Shown here: piece after piece, positions 45,762-58,603 of the stretch
How positions within the stretch are numbered: the first letter of the stretch is position 1
Layout of the letters: every line of letters begins with the position of its first letter
Assembly (NCBI RefSeq): GCF_002245655.1
Contig: NZ_NOIH01000008.1
Location: 158,143 to 222,142, forward strand
DNA from: Thauera propionica
Lineage (GTDB): Bacteria; Pseudomonadota; Gammaproteobacteria; Burkholderiales; Rhodocyclaceae
Direction of reading: 5' to 3'
DNA length: 64,000 nt
Notes under the pieces: generated by a model
Told to the model about the DNA's origin: nothing
What the model saw: the letters and a program-made list of their open reading frames with translations, nothing else
Databases searched by the model: none
Program-made: the position numbers and the translations under genes

Positions 45762-47066
45762 ATGGAGCAGAACCAGGTTAGCCCGAGCGCGCTGGAGCGC
45801 CGTATCGACATCGCCGTTACGCTGGCGGACATCGAGAAAGAGGTGGATGCTCGCCTCAAGCGCATCGCGCGCACGGTGAAGATGCCGGGCTTCCGCCCGG
45901 GCAAGGTGCCGATGAAGGTCGTCGCCCAGACCCATGGTGGGCAGGCCCGCGGCGAGGCCGTCGGCGCTGCTGTGGAGAAGGCCTTCGGCGAGAAGGTGCG
46001 CGAGCAGAACCTGCGCATCGCCGGCTATCCCCGCATCGAGCCGAAGGAAGGCGCTGCCGAAGGTACGCTCGAGTTCACCGCGACCTTCGAGGTCTACCCG
46101 GAGATCACCGTCGGTGACCTGGGCGAGCAGAAGATCGAGCGCCCGGCCCTGACCGTCGGCGACGCCGAGGTCGACAAGACCCTCGACGTGCTGCGCAAGC
46201 AGCGCACCACCTTCAGCGCCGCCGATCGTGCCGCCGCCGAAGGCGACCGCGTTGTCATCGACTTCACCGGCCGCAAGGATGGCGAAGTGTTCGAGGGCGG
46301 CCAGGCCCAGGATTTCCCCTTCGTGATCGGCGCCGGCGCCATGCTGAAGGACTTCGAGACCGCCGTCACCGGCCTCAAGGCGGGCGAAAGCAAGACCTTC
46401 GACATGACCTTCCCGGCCGACTATCACGCCCAGCATCTGGCTGGCCAGACGGTCCAGTTCGAGATCGTGGTGAAGACGGTCGAGGCCCCTGTGCTGCCCG
46501 AGATCGATGCCGACTTCGCCCGCTCGCTGGGCGTGGCCGACGGCGACGTCGCCAAGCTGCGCGAGGAAGTGAAGGGCAACCTCGAGCGCGAGGTCAAGCG
46601 CCGCATCCAGGCCAAGGTCAAGGAGCAGGTGATGGACGCGCTGGTTGCGGTCACGCCCATCGAAGTGCCGAAGGCGCTGGTGCAGGCCGAGTCGCAGCAA
46701 CTGGCCGAGAACGCCCGCCGCGACCTCGAGATGCGCGGTCTCAAGACCAAGGACATCCCGGTCGACCCGTCGTGGTTCGCCGAGCAGGCCGAGCGCCGCG
46801 TCAAGCTGGGCCTGATCATGGCTGAGCTGGTCAAGGCCAACGAACTGCACGCCAAGCCCGAGCAGGTCCGCGCGCTGGTCGAGGACATGGCCCAGAGCTA
46901 CGAAGATCCTACGGAACTCGTGCGCTGGTACTACGCTCAACCTGAGCGTCTGGCGCAGGCCGAAGCCGTGGTGATCGAAGACAATGTCGTCGCCTGGGTC
47001 AGCAGCAAGGCTCAAGCCGCCGACAAGGAAGTGGCTTTCGACGAACTGATGGGCAACGCGGCCTGA
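45762..47066 (+). CDS. tig: Trigger factor
   Basis: The 434-residue ribosome-associated chaperone/prolyl isomerase has the ribosome-binding signature MPGFRPGKVPMKVV near residue 43, an FKBP-type PPIase domain (about 155-240, GDRVVIDFTGRKDGEVFEGG) and a helical C-terminal chaperone domain. It is first in tig-clpP-clpX-lon. Confidence 0.98.
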   Translation: MEQNQVSPSALERRIDIAVTLADIEKEVDARLKRIARTVKMPGFRPGKVPMKVVAQTHGGQARGEAVGAAVEKAFGEKVREQNLRIAGYPRIEPKEGAAEGTLEFTATFEVYPEITVGDLGEQKIERPALTVGDAEVDKTLDVLRKQRTTFSAADRAAAEGDRVVIDFTGRKDGEVFEGGQAQDFPFVIGAGAMLKDFETAVTGLKAGESKTFDMTFPADYHAQHLAGQTVQFEIVVKTVEAPVLPEIDADFARSLGVADGDVAKLREEVKGNLEREVKRRIQAKVKEQVMDALVAVTPIEVPKALVQAESQQLAENARRDLEMRGLKTKDIPVDPSWFAEQAERRVKLGLIMAELVKANELHAKPEQVRALVEDMAQSYEDPTELVRWYYAQPERLAQAEAVVIEDNVVAWVSSKAQAADKEVAFDELMGNAA

Positions 47067-47086
47067 TGCCGCAAAGGGTCTGACGA

Positions 47087-47725
47087 ATGATGCACGGAAC
47101 ACCCCAGCACAGCAGCGACTGGAACCCGGTCGGTCTCGGCCTGGTTCCGATGGTGGTCGAACAGAGCGGTCGCGGCGAACGCGCCTACGACATCTATTCG
47201 CGCCTTCTGAAGGAGCGGGTGGTGTTCCTCGTCGGCCCCGTCAATGACGTGACCGCCAATCTGATCGTCGCGCAGTTGCTGTTCCTCGAGTCCGAGAACC
47301 CGGACAAGGACATCTATTTCTACATCAACTCGCCCGGCGGTTCGGTCACCGCCGGCATGGCGATCTACGACACCATGCAGTTCATCAAGCCGAATGTCAG
47401 CACGCTGTGCATCGGCCAGGCGGCAAGCATGGGTGCCTTCCTGCTGGCGGCGGGCGAGAAGGGCAAGCGTTTCATTCTGCCCAACTCGCGCGTCATGATT
47501 CACCAGCCGCTGGGTGGCTTCCAGGGCCAGGCTTCGGACATCGAGATCCACGCCCGCGAGATCCTTTACCTGCGTTCGCGCCTCAACGACATGCTGTCCA
47601 AGCACACGGGCCAGCCGCTCGAGCGCATCGAGAAGGACACCGACCGCGATAACTTCATGTCTGCCGCGGCCGCGGTGGAGTACGGCCTGGTCGACAAAGT
47701 GCTGACCAGCCGCGACGACACCTGA
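47087..47725 (+). CDS. clpP: ATP-dependent Clp protease proteolytic subunit
   Basis: The 212-residue serine peptidase has the catalytic Ser in [15 protein letters not shown] and the His in [17 protein letters not shown]; the Asp lies further on in KDTDRDNFM. It forms the double-heptamer chamber that works with ClpX, encoded 17 bases downstream. Two adjacent ATG codons at the start leave a one-residue uncertainty. Confidence 0.98.
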   Translation: MMHGTPQHSSDWNPVGLGLVPMVVEQSGRGERAYDIYSRLLKERVVFLVGPVNDVTANLIVAQLLFLESENPDKDIYFYINSPGGSVTAGMAIYDTMQFIKPNVSTLCIGQAASMGAFLLAAGEKGKRFILPNSRVMIHQPLGGFQGQASDIEIHAREILYLRSRLNDMLSKHTGQPLERIEKDTDRDNFMSAAAAVEYGLVDKVLTSRDDT

Positions 47726-47742
47726 TTCAGGAGAACCCCGAC

Positions 47743-49011
<1,269 letters not shown>

Positions 49012-49107
49012 GGCGCACAGCCGCTTTCCGCTTCTCTCGCACCCGCCGCTTGAATTTCCAGGTCACGCCCATACATGGGTGTGACCTTTCTCGTAAGGAA
49101 AACGAAA

Positions 49108-51534
<2,427 letters not shown>

Positions 51535-51575
51535 GTGTTGTTGACGGGGTTTGCGCGTAGTCATTCCCGTTCGCA

Positions 51576-51615
51576 GACAAAGCCGCAATGTGGGAAACCA
51601 CGTTGCGGCTTTGTC
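51576..51615 (+). terminator. Hairpin downstream of lon (probable terminator)
   Basis: An 18-bp inverted repeat (GACAAAGCCGCAATGTGG against CCACGTTGCGGCTTTGTC, one G-T pair) is closed by a GAAA tetraloop. The following T-tract is poor, so termination may be incomplete or factor-assisted. Confidence 0.6.
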
Positions 51616-51616
51616 G

Positions 51617-51646
51617 TTGACACTGCGGAATCGTGCGCGCTATAAA
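51617..51646 (+). promoter_or_regulatory. Sigma-70 promoter of hupB
   Basis: TTGACA (51617-51622) is a perfect -35. TATAAA (51641-51646) is a near-perfect -10 after an 18-bp spacer. The hupB start is about 100 bp downstream. Confidence 0.8.
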
Positions 51647-51749
51647 ACCCATGAAGTTGGCAAGTGGCCCGCCAACGCCCGAAATCCCGCGCCAGGCGCG
51701 GAATGCAGTGAGGTTCGTCCCATCGCAGTGCTCTTTCGGAGGGGTTTAA

Positions 51750-52022
51750 GTGAACAAATCTGAACTGATCGACGTTATCGCAAAGCAGGCCGAGATCTCG
51801 AAGGCGGCAGCAGGGCGAGCCCTGGATGCCACCGTCGCCGGTGTCATGGACGCCCTCAAGAGTGGCGACACCGTGACCCTCGTCGGCTTCGGCTCGTTCT
51901 ATGTGGGCGAGCGTGCTGCAAGGACGGGTCGAAACCCCCGCACCGGAAAGAACATCAAGATCAAGGCGGCAAAGGTTCCAAAATTCCGCGCTGGTAAAGG
52001 CCTCAAAGATGCAGTAAACTGA
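51750..52022 (+). CDS. hupB: HU-family DNA-binding protein
   Basis: The 90-residue nucleoid protein matches HU throughout: [57 protein letters not shown]. The start is GTG with GGAGGGG seven bases before it. Position after lon is typical for proteobacteria. Confidence 0.98.
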   Translation: MNKSELIDVIAKQAEISKAAAGRALDATVAGVMDALKSGDTVTLVGFGSFYVGERAARTGRNPRTGKNIKIKAAKVPKFRAGKGLKDAVN

Positions 52023-52064
52023 TGGGCTTTTCCGGGCTGCTGCCTTTCCTTGCAGCCCCGGCGC

Positions 52065-52140
52065 GGGTGCTTAGCTCAGTTGGTAGAGCGTCGCCCTTAC
52101 AAGGCGAATGTCGGCGGTTCGACCCCGTCAGCACCCACCA
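52065..52140 (+). tRNA. tRNA-Val (anticodon UAC)
   Basis: The 76-base cloverleaf has acceptor stem GGGTGCT pairing with AGCACCC, anticodon loop CTTACAA (anticodon TAC), T-arm GGTTCGACCCC and an encoded CCA end. It lies 42 bases after hupB and is followed by a terminator. Confidence 0.97.
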
Positions 52141-52148
52141 GATTTCCC

Positions 52149-52178
52149 AAAGCCCGGACCTGTCCGGGCTTTGTTTTT
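52149..52178 (+). terminator. Terminator after tRNA-Val(UAC)
   Basis: An 11-bp stem (AAAGCCCGGAC/GTCCGGGCTTT) with a tight loop is followed by GTTTTT. Confidence 0.85.
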
Positions 52179-52225
52179 GGCGCATCCAAGACAGCTGATT
52201 AGCTTCGCGCGGGCGTCGATTGCTG

Positions 52226-53062
52226 TCAGCCCATCGGGAAGCCCGCCTCGCGCAGCGCCCGTGTGATGCCAAGCAACGCCTCGGTGGCCGTGAGCGGCAG
52301 GGATACTCCCGGTTCATGCGCCGTACCGGCCTCGCGCAGGTTGATGCGAATGATCGGCACCCCCAGGTGTTCGCCGAACAGGCGTACGGATGGCACCGCC
52401 GTACCGGCGCCGATCTCGATCACCAACAGCCGGTCGACGCGTCGCTGCCAGGCCGCCAGCCGCGTCTGCTGCGCCTGCGCGCGGTGCTCGATCCAGTCCC
52501 AGTCACCGAACATCAGGATGTTGGGGCGTGCCAGGCCACCGCAGCCCGGGCAGCTTGGCAGTGCGTTGGTCAGTTCGCAGGCATCGACATCAATCTCGGG
52601 CTGGAATCCATTCGCCGACCAGATCCGACCGTCGCAGGCATTCATGCACTGCAGGTGATGGATGGAGCCGTGGCACTCGACGATGCGTTGCGCGTCGAAG
52701 CCGCCCTTCTGGAACTGCCCGTCCACGTTGCTGGTGAACACGAAGGCGCCGTCCGGAAGATGGCGTGCGATGTCGAGCAGCATTCCGAAGGCAGGACCCG
52801 GCGCAGTGCGTCGATACAGGTCCAGGCGGTGGCCGTAGAAGCCCCAAGCCAAGCGCGGCCGGGCGATGAAGGCCGCCGGATTCGCGATCTCCTGGAAATG
52901 CATGCCGGCCTTTCCCAGTGCCGGGTAGGCTCGCCACATCCCTTCGCTGCCGCGGAAATCCGGCAGGCCGGAATCGACGCCGAGGCCTGCGCCGGCAGTG
53001 ATGAGGAGACCGTCCGCGTCGGCGATGAGGCGGGCGCAATTTTCAAAAGCGTTTGTTACCAA
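52226..53062 (-). CDS. Sir2-family NAD-dependent protein deacylase
   Basis: The 278-residue protein has the NAD-binding motif GAGLGVDSGLPDFRG near residue 24, TSNVDGQFQ near 110, the catalytic histidine in ECHGSIHHLQC near 131, and two cysteine pairs for zinc (CMNAC, CPGCG). It removes acyl groups from lysines using NAD. The GAG-x3-DSGLPDFRG form differs from the GAGISAESGIPTFRG of CobB, placing it in another Sir2 subgroup. Its first codons overlap the end of the SDR gene upstream. Confidence 0.9.
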   Translation of the reverse strand: MVTNAFENCARLIADADGLLITAGAGLGVDSGLPDFRGSEGMWRAYPALGKAGMHFQEIANPAAFIARPRLAWGFYGHRLDLYRRTAPGPAFGMLLDIARHLPDGAFVFTSNVDGQFQKGGFDAQRIVECHGSIHHLQCMNACDGRIWSANGFQPEIDVDACELTNALPSCPGCGGLARPNILMFGDWDWIEHRAQAQQTRLAAWQRRVDRLLVIEIGAGTAVPSVRLFGEHLGVPIIRINLREAGTAHEPGVSLPLTATEALLGITRALREAGFPMG

Positions 53063-53772
53063 GGAATCTGCTCACCCTTGTAGTCGATGAAATGCGCCCG
53101 CCCATTGGCCTCGATGCGGTCGAGCGCGGCCAGCAGGCCACATGCGGCCGCGTTCGGCTCCATGCCCGCATCGCCGACGAAGGGGGCGCTCAAGGGCGAG
53201 CGCACCGTGCCGGGCTGCAGCGCGGCGACGACGGTCAGTGGCCGACGCCGTGCGATCTCGATGGCAGCGGTTTGCAGCAACATGTTTAGCGCAGCCTTCG
53301 ATGCCCGGTAGCCGTACCAGCCGCCCTTGCGATTGTCCTCGATGCTGCCGACGCGCGCCGACAGCTTGGCCCAGATCACGCGCTCACCGGTTGCCAGCAG
53401 CGGATGGAGGTGGCGCAGCAGCAAGGCCGGCCCGATCGCGTTGATCGTCATCGCGTGCTGCAGGCGGGCGGCCTGCAGTTCCTCGAGGCGCTTCTCCGGT
53501 CCATGGCCGTCGATGGTGAGCGCGCCGGTGGCATCGATCACGAGGTGCAATGGCGCCTGCGCGGCCAGCGAACGGGCGCATTCGGCCAAGGTGGCTTCGT
53601 CGTCGAGCTGGAGCGGCGGGTTGCTGCGGCGCGAGAGTTCGATGACCCGGCCGCAACGCGGGTCGGCACGCAGCTGGCGCACGAAGGCCTGGCCTATCGT
53701 ACCGCTGGCGCCGGCGACCAGCGCCGTATAGCGATCGGGCAGGCTGTTCATGGAGGTTGGAGTAGGGTTCAT
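53056..53772 (-). CDS. Short-chain dehydrogenase/reductase
   Basis: The 238-residue SDR has a Rossmann start [16 protein letters not shown] near residue 18, NAIGP near 112 in place of the usual NNAG, and the catalytic YxxxK as [11 protein letters not shown] near 152. The acidic ASP/Glu after strand 2 is replaced by Ser-Arg-Arg (IELSRRSN), consistent with NADP(H). Substrate unknown. The start is uncertain between Met1 and Met8; neither has a good ribosome site. It overlaps the Sir2 gene by seven bases. Confidence 0.82.
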   Translation of the reverse strand: MNPTPTSMNSLPDRYTALVAGASGTIGQAFVRQLRADPRCGRVIELSRRSNPPLQLDDEATLAECARSLAAQAPLHLVIDATGALTIDGHGPEKRLEELQAARLQHAMTINAIGPALLLRHLHPLLATGERVIWAKLSARVGSIEDNRKGGWYGYRASKAALNMLLQTAAIEIARRRPLTVVAALQPGTVRSPLSAPFVGDAGMEPNAAACGLLAALDRIEANGRAHFIDYKGEQIPW

Positions 53773-53883
53773 GCGGCTCTGCTGGCGGGAGGCTCGAGAC
53801 GTCCGGTTGGCACGTTCATCCGATTGACCATTCTACTGACAGAGGGGCAGACTGCTGCCACTTCCCTTGCCAGATTGACAGTC

Positions 53884-55236
53884 ATGCCGCCCGACGCCAG
53901 ACCCTTGCCAGAGCTGGTTTCCTTTCTGGAGACCCTGTCCGAACCTCATATCCTGTGCGACCGGGACTATCGCATCATCGCGGCCAATGCCGCTTACCGG
54001 CGCTCGTGCGCGCATGGCCGCGACGTGGTCGGCCGGACCTGCTACGACGTGTCGCACCGCTACAGCGTGCCCTGCGACCGCGCCGGCGAGTCCTGCCCGC
54101 TCGCGCGCAGCCTGCAGTCCGGGCAGCGTGAGCGCGTGCTGCACCTCCACCACACGCCGCGTGGCGAGGAGTACGTGAATATCGAGCTGTCGCCGGTGCG
54201 CGATGCGGATGGCGAGATCGCCTGGTTCATCGAGAAGATGGAACCGATGCAGGTCGCGCGCGGGGTGTCGGACCACCGCGGACTGATCGGGCGCTCGCCG
54301 GCCTTCCAGCGCATGCTCGAACTCATCGCCCGCGTGGCGCCGTCGGAGGCGAGCGTGCTGCTCCAAGGCGAATCGGGCACCGGCAAGGAGCTCGTCGCCA
54401 GCGCGGTGCACGAGGCGAGCCGTCGGGCCCAGGGTCCGTTCGTCGTGGTCGATTGCTCGGGCTTGCCCGAAACCCTGTTCGAGAGCGAACTGTTCGGCCA
54501 TGAGCGCGGTGCCTTCACCGGCGCGACCGCACGCAAGCCCGGTCTGGTCGAGGCGGCCAGCGGCGGCACGCTGTTCCTCGACGAGCTGGGCGACATTCCG
54601 CTCGGCATGCAGGTCAAGCTGCTGCGCTTGCTGGAAACCGGCACCTACCGCCGGGTGGGCTCAACCGAGCTGCGGCGTGCGGACATCCGCCTGGTGTCGG
54701 CGACGCACCGGCCGCTTAAGCGCATGATTGCGGAAGGCAGCTTCCGCCAGGATCTCTACTTCCGCATCAACACCTTCCCGATCACCGTGCCGGCGCTGCG
54801 CGAGCGCGAGGGCGACCTGCCTCTGCTGGTGGATTCGCTGCTCGAGCGCGTTGCGCCGCAACGGCGCCTGGCGGTATCGCCCGCGGCGATGCGCCTGCTG
54901 GCCGCCCATCCATTCCCGGGCAACGTGCGTGAGCTGCGCAACGTGCTCGAGCGCGCCAGCCTGATGTGCGATGGCGAGACCATCGGCCCGGAGCACCTGC
55001 CCGAGGAACTGCTCGGCGCCGAGGGGGAGGCCGCCCTTTCGCGCGCGCCGGCGCTGGCTTCCACCCCCGCCGGCGATGAGCTCGATCTTGACGAGGTCCA
55101 GCGCCAGGCCTTGCTGCGTGCGGTGCGCAGTCATCGCGGCAGTCGTCGCGAGCTCGCGCGCCGGCTGGGGATCAGCGAACGCACGCTCTACCGCCGGCTG
55201 AAGGCGCTCGGACTCGACGACGATGGCCGCGGCTGA
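53884..55236 (+). CDS. Sigma-54-dependent activator with N-terminal PAS domain
   Basis: The 450-residue protein has a PAS domain (about 5-115) with an unusual set of cysteines ([24 protein letters not shown]), which could sense redox or bind a cofactor. The AAA+ domain (about 135-370) has Walker [16 protein letters not shown], the GAFTGA sigma-54 contact loop and [15 protein letters not shown]-terminal Fis-type HTH ([23 protein letters not shown]) follows. It activates RpoN promoters; targets are unknown. No Shine-Dalgarno precedes the ATG at 53884; an in-frame TTG about 60 bases upstream is an alternative. Confidence 0.9.
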   Translation: MPPDARPLPELVSFLETLSEPHILCDRDYRIIAANAAYRRSCAHGRDVVGRTCYDVSHRYSVPCDRAGESCPLARSLQSGQRERVLHLHHTPRGEEYVNIELSPVRDADGEIAWFIEKMEPMQVARGVSDHRGLIGRSPAFQRMLELIARVAPSEASVLLQGESGTGKELVASAVHEASRRAQGPFVVVDCSGLPETLFESELFGHERGAFTGATARKPGLVEAASGGTLFLDELGDIPLGMQVKLLRLLETGTYRRVGSTELRRADIRLVSATHRPLKRMIAEGSFRQDLYFRINTFPITVPALREREGDLPLLVDSLLERVAPQRRLAVSPAAMRLLAAHPFPGNVRELRNVLERASLMCDGETIGPEHLPEELLGAEGEAALSRAPALASTPAGDELDLDEVQRQALLRAVRSHRGSRRELARRLGISERTLYRRLKALGLDDDGRG

Positions 55237-55380
55237 GGTGCGTGGTACCGGTTCGAGCGCGAGATTGCGGCCAGGCGGGCATGCAGGTCTCGCCGCGGGG
55301 TGCTGTCGCCGAGCTTGGGCGTATCATGAAATCCATCCCGGTTTGGCATCAGCCTTTCGTTGCGCACGAGGAGAATCAAG

Positions 55381-56040
55381 ATGACTCAGGACGCCCAACA
55401 GATCGAACGTGACGTGCAGGCCGCTGTGGAGGCCGAACCCGCGCGGATTGCCGAGCGCGTGCATGCGATCACGCTTGCCGCGCTGACCCGCGGGGTGGTG
55501 GATACGCAGGCCCTGCGCGAGGTGACGCAGGCGGTGCTGCGTGGCGCACAGGCTGCCGCGCCGCGTGTCGAGGCCGGGCGCACCGAAGGGCTGAAGGAGG
55601 CCGTGCGCGGGCTGGACGAAGCGCTCGCATCCGCCGCGCAGGCCACCCAGCTGGCCATGCAGGAAGCGATCGGCCGCAGCAGCGAGTTCTCGCGCGAAGG
55701 CCTCAAGCAGTCGCTCGATCAGTTGTCGCGTCTTGAGGGCGACTTCGTCGCTGCGCTCGGCGATGCGGCAAGGCAGGCCAGCGGCACGGCACAGGCGACC
55801 CTGAAGGATCTGGCCGAGCATGCGCGCAGCAGTGGCACGGCGGTGGGCGCGCGGGTGCAGAGCGCCGTGGTCGACCTGGGCCAGGCGATGGGCGATCTGG
55901 CGCGGGCGCAGGTGCAGGAAGGCATGCGGGCCTTGAGCGCTCAGGCCGAACTGCTCGCCAGCATGGCGGCCGGCGTGCTGCGCGGCTTTGCCGATCGTCT
56001 GCATCCGGATTCCTCCGTGGCGAAGGATCGACGCGACTGA
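55381..56040 (+). CDS. Alanine-rich helical protein, unknown function
   Basis: The 219-residue protein is almost wholly alpha-helical, rich in Ala, Glu, Gln and Arg, with amphipathic stretches such as EGLKEAVRGLDEALASAAQAT. There is no membrane segment or catalytic motif. It somewhat resembles phasin-like or coiled-coil proteins, but I do not assign a family. AGGAG precedes the ATG. Its stop overlaps the UbiB start (TGATG), so the two are translationally coupled, implying a joint role. Confidence 0.75.
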   Translation: MTQDAQQIERDVQAAVEAEPARIAERVHAITLAALTRGVVDTQALREVTQAVLRGAQAAAPRVEAGRTEGLKEAVRGLDEALASAAQATQLAMQEAIGRSSEFSREGLKQSLDQLSRLEGDFVAALGDAARQASGTAQATLKDLAEHARSSGTAVGARVQSAVVDLGQAMGDLARAQVQEGMRALSAQAELLASMAAGVLRGFADRLHPDSSVAKDRRD

Positions 56041-57722
56041 TGCTGTGGCAAGCCATCGGCGCTGCACGTGATCTGGCGCGTGCGCACGAGATCGCGACCG
56101 TCCTGATTCGTTACGGCTTCAGCGACCTGGTCCGGCGCATCGGGCTGGGCAATGCGCTGGAGAAGGCGGGCAAGGCGCTGCACTGGCATGGCGTCGACGA
56201 ATGGTTGAGTCTCGGCACGCCCGAGCGTGTGCGCCGTGCGCTGGAAGACCTGGGGCCGACTTTCATCAAGCTCGGCCAGGTGCTGGCGACCCGTGTCGAT
56301 CTGTTCCCGCCCGAATGGATCGCGGAGTTCGGCAAGCTTCAGGACGCCGCGCCCGCCGCGCCCTTCGAGGTGATTCGCGCGCAGCTGACCGAGGACCTCG
56401 GCCAGGCGCCCGAGACCGTGTTCGCCGAGCTGGAGCTGGCGCCGCTGGCCGCCGCTTCGCTGGCTCAGGTGCATCGCGCCCGCCTGGCAGACGGGCGGAG
56501 GGTCGTGCTCAAGGTGCGCCGCCCGGGGATTCGTCCGCTGGTCGAAGCCGATCTGCACCTGCTCGCGCGCCTGGCCGACATCGTCGAATCCGAGGCGCTT
56601 GACCTGCGCCGCTACCACCTGCGCGAGGTGGTGCGCGAATTCACGCTGTCGCTGCGGCGAGAACTGGATTTTGCCGCCGAGTGCCGCAACGCCGAGCGCA
56701 TCGCAAGCCATTTCGCCGACCACGCCGAGATCGTGATCCCCGCGATCCACTGGACGTGGAGCGGTGAGCGGCTCAACGTGCAGGACTACGTCGAAGGCAT
56801 CCCGGGCCGCGATCTTGCCGCGGTCGATGCGGCTGGCCTCGACCGCAGGCTGCTGGCGCGCCGCGGTGCAGCCGCAGTGCTGAAGATGATGCTGGAGGAC
56901 GGCCTTTTCCATGCCGATCCGCACCAGGGCAACGTCTTCTACCTGCCGGACAATCGCATCGCCTTCATCGACTTCGGCATGATCGGCCGCCTGTCCGAGA
57001 CCCGGCGCCACGAAGTGGCCGTGATGCTCTATGGCCTGGTCACCGGTGACGCCGAATCGGTCGCCGACGTCCTGCTCGAATGGCGCGAGGGCGAAGAGGC
57101 GGCCGACCCGGAGCGCCTGCGGCGTGACATCGACAATTTCGTCGACCAGTACAAGGGCGTGCCGCTCAAGCGGCTCGACCTCGCGGCGATGCTGTCCGAC
57201 CTGATGACGCTGCTGCGCGAACACGGGCTCAGCCTGCCGCCCGAGCTTTCGCTGCTGGTGAAGGCCTTCATCACGCTCGAGGGCATGGGGCGCCAACTCG
57301 ACCCGGATTTCGACATCGCCGCCGAGGCCGAGCCGCTGCTGCGAGAGGTGCTGGTGGCGCACCGTGCCCCGGCTGCGGTTGCACGTCGTGGGTTGCGCAG
57401 CCTGGGCAATGCGTTCGATGTGCTCGCGAGTCTGCCGCAGGATCTCGGCAGCCTGCTGCGCGCGGGGCGACGCGGCAAGCTGCAGATCCAGGTCGACGTC
57501 GTGTCGCTGAAGCACGCTATCGACCAGCTCGATCGTGCCATCAGTCGCATGACCATCGGCATCGTCACCGCTGCGCTCATCATCGGCACCGCAATCGTCA
57601 TGACGGTTGTGCGTGACCCTGCGCTCGGCGGCTTGCGTACGCTGGGCCTGCTCGGTTTCATCGGCGCAGCGGGCGGGGGGCTGTGGGTCCTGCTGTCGAT
57701 CTGGCGCAGCCGGCGGCGATAG
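56040..57722 (+). CDS. UbiB/AarF/ABC1-family atypical kinase
   Basis: The 560-residue protein has the family KxGQ motif as FIKLGQVLATRVDLFPPEW near residue 80, then AAASLAQVHRARLADGRRVVLKVRRPG near 140, and the kinase-like DPHQGNVFYL and AFIDFGMIGRL. Two C-terminal membrane helices follow (TIGIVTAALIIGTAIVM, GFIGAAGGGLWVLLSIW). UbiB proteins support ubiquinone synthesis and membrane lipid handling with ATPase activity. Pairing with an Ala-rich helical protein and dgkA suggests a lipid-linked function, but this may be a second UbiB-like protein rather than the ubiquinone one. Confidence 0.88.
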   Translation: MLWQAIGAARDLARAHEIATVLIRYGFSDLVRRIGLGNALEKAGKALHWHGVDEWLSLGTPERVRRALEDLGPTFIKLGQVLATRVDLFPPEWIAEFGKLQDAAPAAPFEVIRAQLTEDLGQAPETVFAELELAPLAAASLAQVHRARLADGRRVVLKVRRPGIRPLVEADLHLLARLADIVESEALDLRRYHLREVVREFTLSLRRELDFAAECRNAERIASHFADHAEIVIPAIHWTWSGERLNVQDYVEGIPGRDLAAVDAAGLDRRLLARRGAAAVLKMMLEDGLFHADPHQGNVFYLPDNRIAFIDFGMIGRLSETRRHEVAVMLYGLVTGDAESVADVLLEWREGEEAADPERLRRDIDNFVDQYKGVPLKRLDLAAMLSDLMTLLREHGLSLPPELSLLVKAFITLEGMGRQLDPDFDIAAEAEPLLREVLVAHRAPAAVARRGLRSLGNAFDVLASLPQDLGSLLRAGRRGKLQIQVDVVSLKHAIDQLDRAISRMTIGIVTAALIIGTAIVMTVVRDPALGGLRTLGLLGFIGAAGGGLWVLLSIWRSRRR

Positions 57723-57738
57723 GACAGCAGGACGCGGC

Positions 57739-57900
57739 ATGAGATTCCTGCGCGCGTGGCTCGAGCCGCGCATCCTTGCGATCGTGCTGGCGCGTCTGGT
57801 CGGCGCGCGGCGGCAGAAGCTCTGCATCATGGCAGCCGGCGCGGCCTGGGCGCTGGGCTGGTGGATGGTGGTCGGACTGGTCAGGGGGGAGTGCCGATGA
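57739..57900 (+). CDS. Small membrane protein, 53 residues
   Basis: The ATG at 57739 with AGGA six bases upstream opens a 53-residue frame. A basic amphipathic start (MRFLRAWLEPRILAIVLARL) precedes one transmembrane helix (LCIMAAGAAWALGWWMVVGLV). The stop overlaps the dgkA ATG (ATGA). It lies between ubiB-like and dgkA genes in one operon. Function unknown. Confidence 0.65.
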   Translation: MRFLRAWLEPRILAIVLARLVGARRQKLCIMAAGAAWALGWWMVVGLVRGECR

Positions 57901-58253
57901 AGGGGCAGGGCTTTGTCCGGCGCCTGGGTTTTGCGCTGCAGGGGCTCCGGCGCACCGTCGCCACCGAGCGCAGCTTTCGCGTTCACCTTTTTGCCGCAGC
58001 GGGGGTGCTGGCGGTGCTGCTGATCACCCGTCCGGCGCCGGTGTGGTGGGCTGTGCTGGGCCTCGCCGTGGGCTTCGTGCTGATGGCCGAACTGTTCAAC
58101 ACCGCGCTCGAGACCCTGGCCGACCATCTGCATCCCGAGCACCACCCGGCGGTCGGCGCGGCCAAGGACATCGCCGCGGCCGCTGTGCTCGTGGCCTGCG
58201 GCGCGGCCGTTGTCGCCGGGCTGGCATTCGCTGTCGACTGGCTGGCCGGTTGA
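57897..58253 (+). CDS. dgkA: Diacylglycerol kinase (DgkA family)
   Basis: The 118-residue membrane kinase has three helices and the family signature MAELFNTALETLADH plus GAAKDIAAAAVLVAC. It phosphorylates diacylglycerol (or undecaprenol) at the inner membrane. The start overlaps the stop of the small membrane protein (ATGA). The longer open frame upstream to 57756 is the shadow of that gene. Confidence 0.93.
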   Translation: MKGQGFVRRLGFALQGLRRTVATERSFRVHLFAAAGVLAVLLITRPAPVWWAVLGLAVGFVLMAELFNTALETLADHLHPEHHPAVGAAKDIAAAAVLVACGAAVVAGLAFAVDWLAG

Positions 58254-58371
58254 GGCCGTGACGAAGTGGGGGAAGGGGCGGCGACACTGTTGAGTCTCAG
58301 ATCCGCAAGTGTCTGATCGGCAAGTTGACGGGCTGGGGCGGCGCTTCTACAATGCGGCCTCTTTCGCGGAA

Positions 58372-58446
58372 GGGCGGTTAGCTCAGCGGTAGAGCACTGC
58401 CTTCACACGGCAGGGGTCACTGGTTCGATCCCAGTACCGCCCACCA
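58372..58446 (+). tRNA. tRNA-Val (anticodon CAC), copy 1
   Basis: The 75-base cloverleaf has acceptor stem GGGCGGT/ACCGCCC, anticodon stem CTGCC/GGCAG with loop TTCACAC (anticodon CAC), T-arm TGGTTCGATCCCA and an encoded CCA. Confidence 0.97.
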
Positions 58447-58483
58447 GTAAAATCAAGCACTTACTGGCCCTTCCCGAAAGCTG

Positions 58484-58504
58484 TACGGAAACCATACGGA
58501 AAAC
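58484..58504. repeat. Direct repeats TACGGAAA between the two tRNA-Val genes
   Basis: TACGGAAAC at 58484-58492 and TACGGAAAAC at 58495-58504 recur with an 11-bp (one helical turn) period in the 71-bp spacer between the tRNAs. The second merges into GAAAAC-G-GTTTTC, a perfect palindrome at 58499-58511. Helically phased repeats beside a tRNA resemble arm-type binding sites of a tyrosine recombinase. Confidence 0.4.
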
Positions 58505-58517
58505 GGTTTTCGAAAAA

Positions 58518-58592
58518 GGGCGATTAACTCAGCGGTAGAGTGCCACCTTCACACGGTGGAAGTCACTGGTTCGATCCCAGTATCGCCCACCA
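58518..58592 (+). tRNA. tRNA-Val (anticodon CAC), copy 2
   Basis: The 75-base cloverleaf has acceptor stem GGGCGAT/ATCGCCC, anticodon stem CCACC/GGTGG, loop TTCACAC (anticodon CAC) and an encoded CCA. Relative to copy 1, the changes in the acceptor and anticodon stems are compensated on both sides, so it is under selection and functional rather than a truncated integration relic. Confidence 0.95.
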
Positions 58593-58603
58593 GAACACAT
58601 GAG

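Noticed and set aside
45429..45781. Short plus-strand frames upstream of tig as candidate small genes
   Set aside because: They have Arg/Pro/Ser shadow composition, no ribosome sites, and span the tig promoter region.
55941..58145. A 734-residue minus-strand frame opposite the UbiB-like and dgkA genes
   Set aside because: It overlaps four well-supported coupled plus-strand genes and shows only shadow composition.
58518..58592. Second tRNA-Val as a truncated attachment-site pseudogene
   Set aside because: It is full length with compensated stem changes and an encoded CCA, so it is a functional tRNA.
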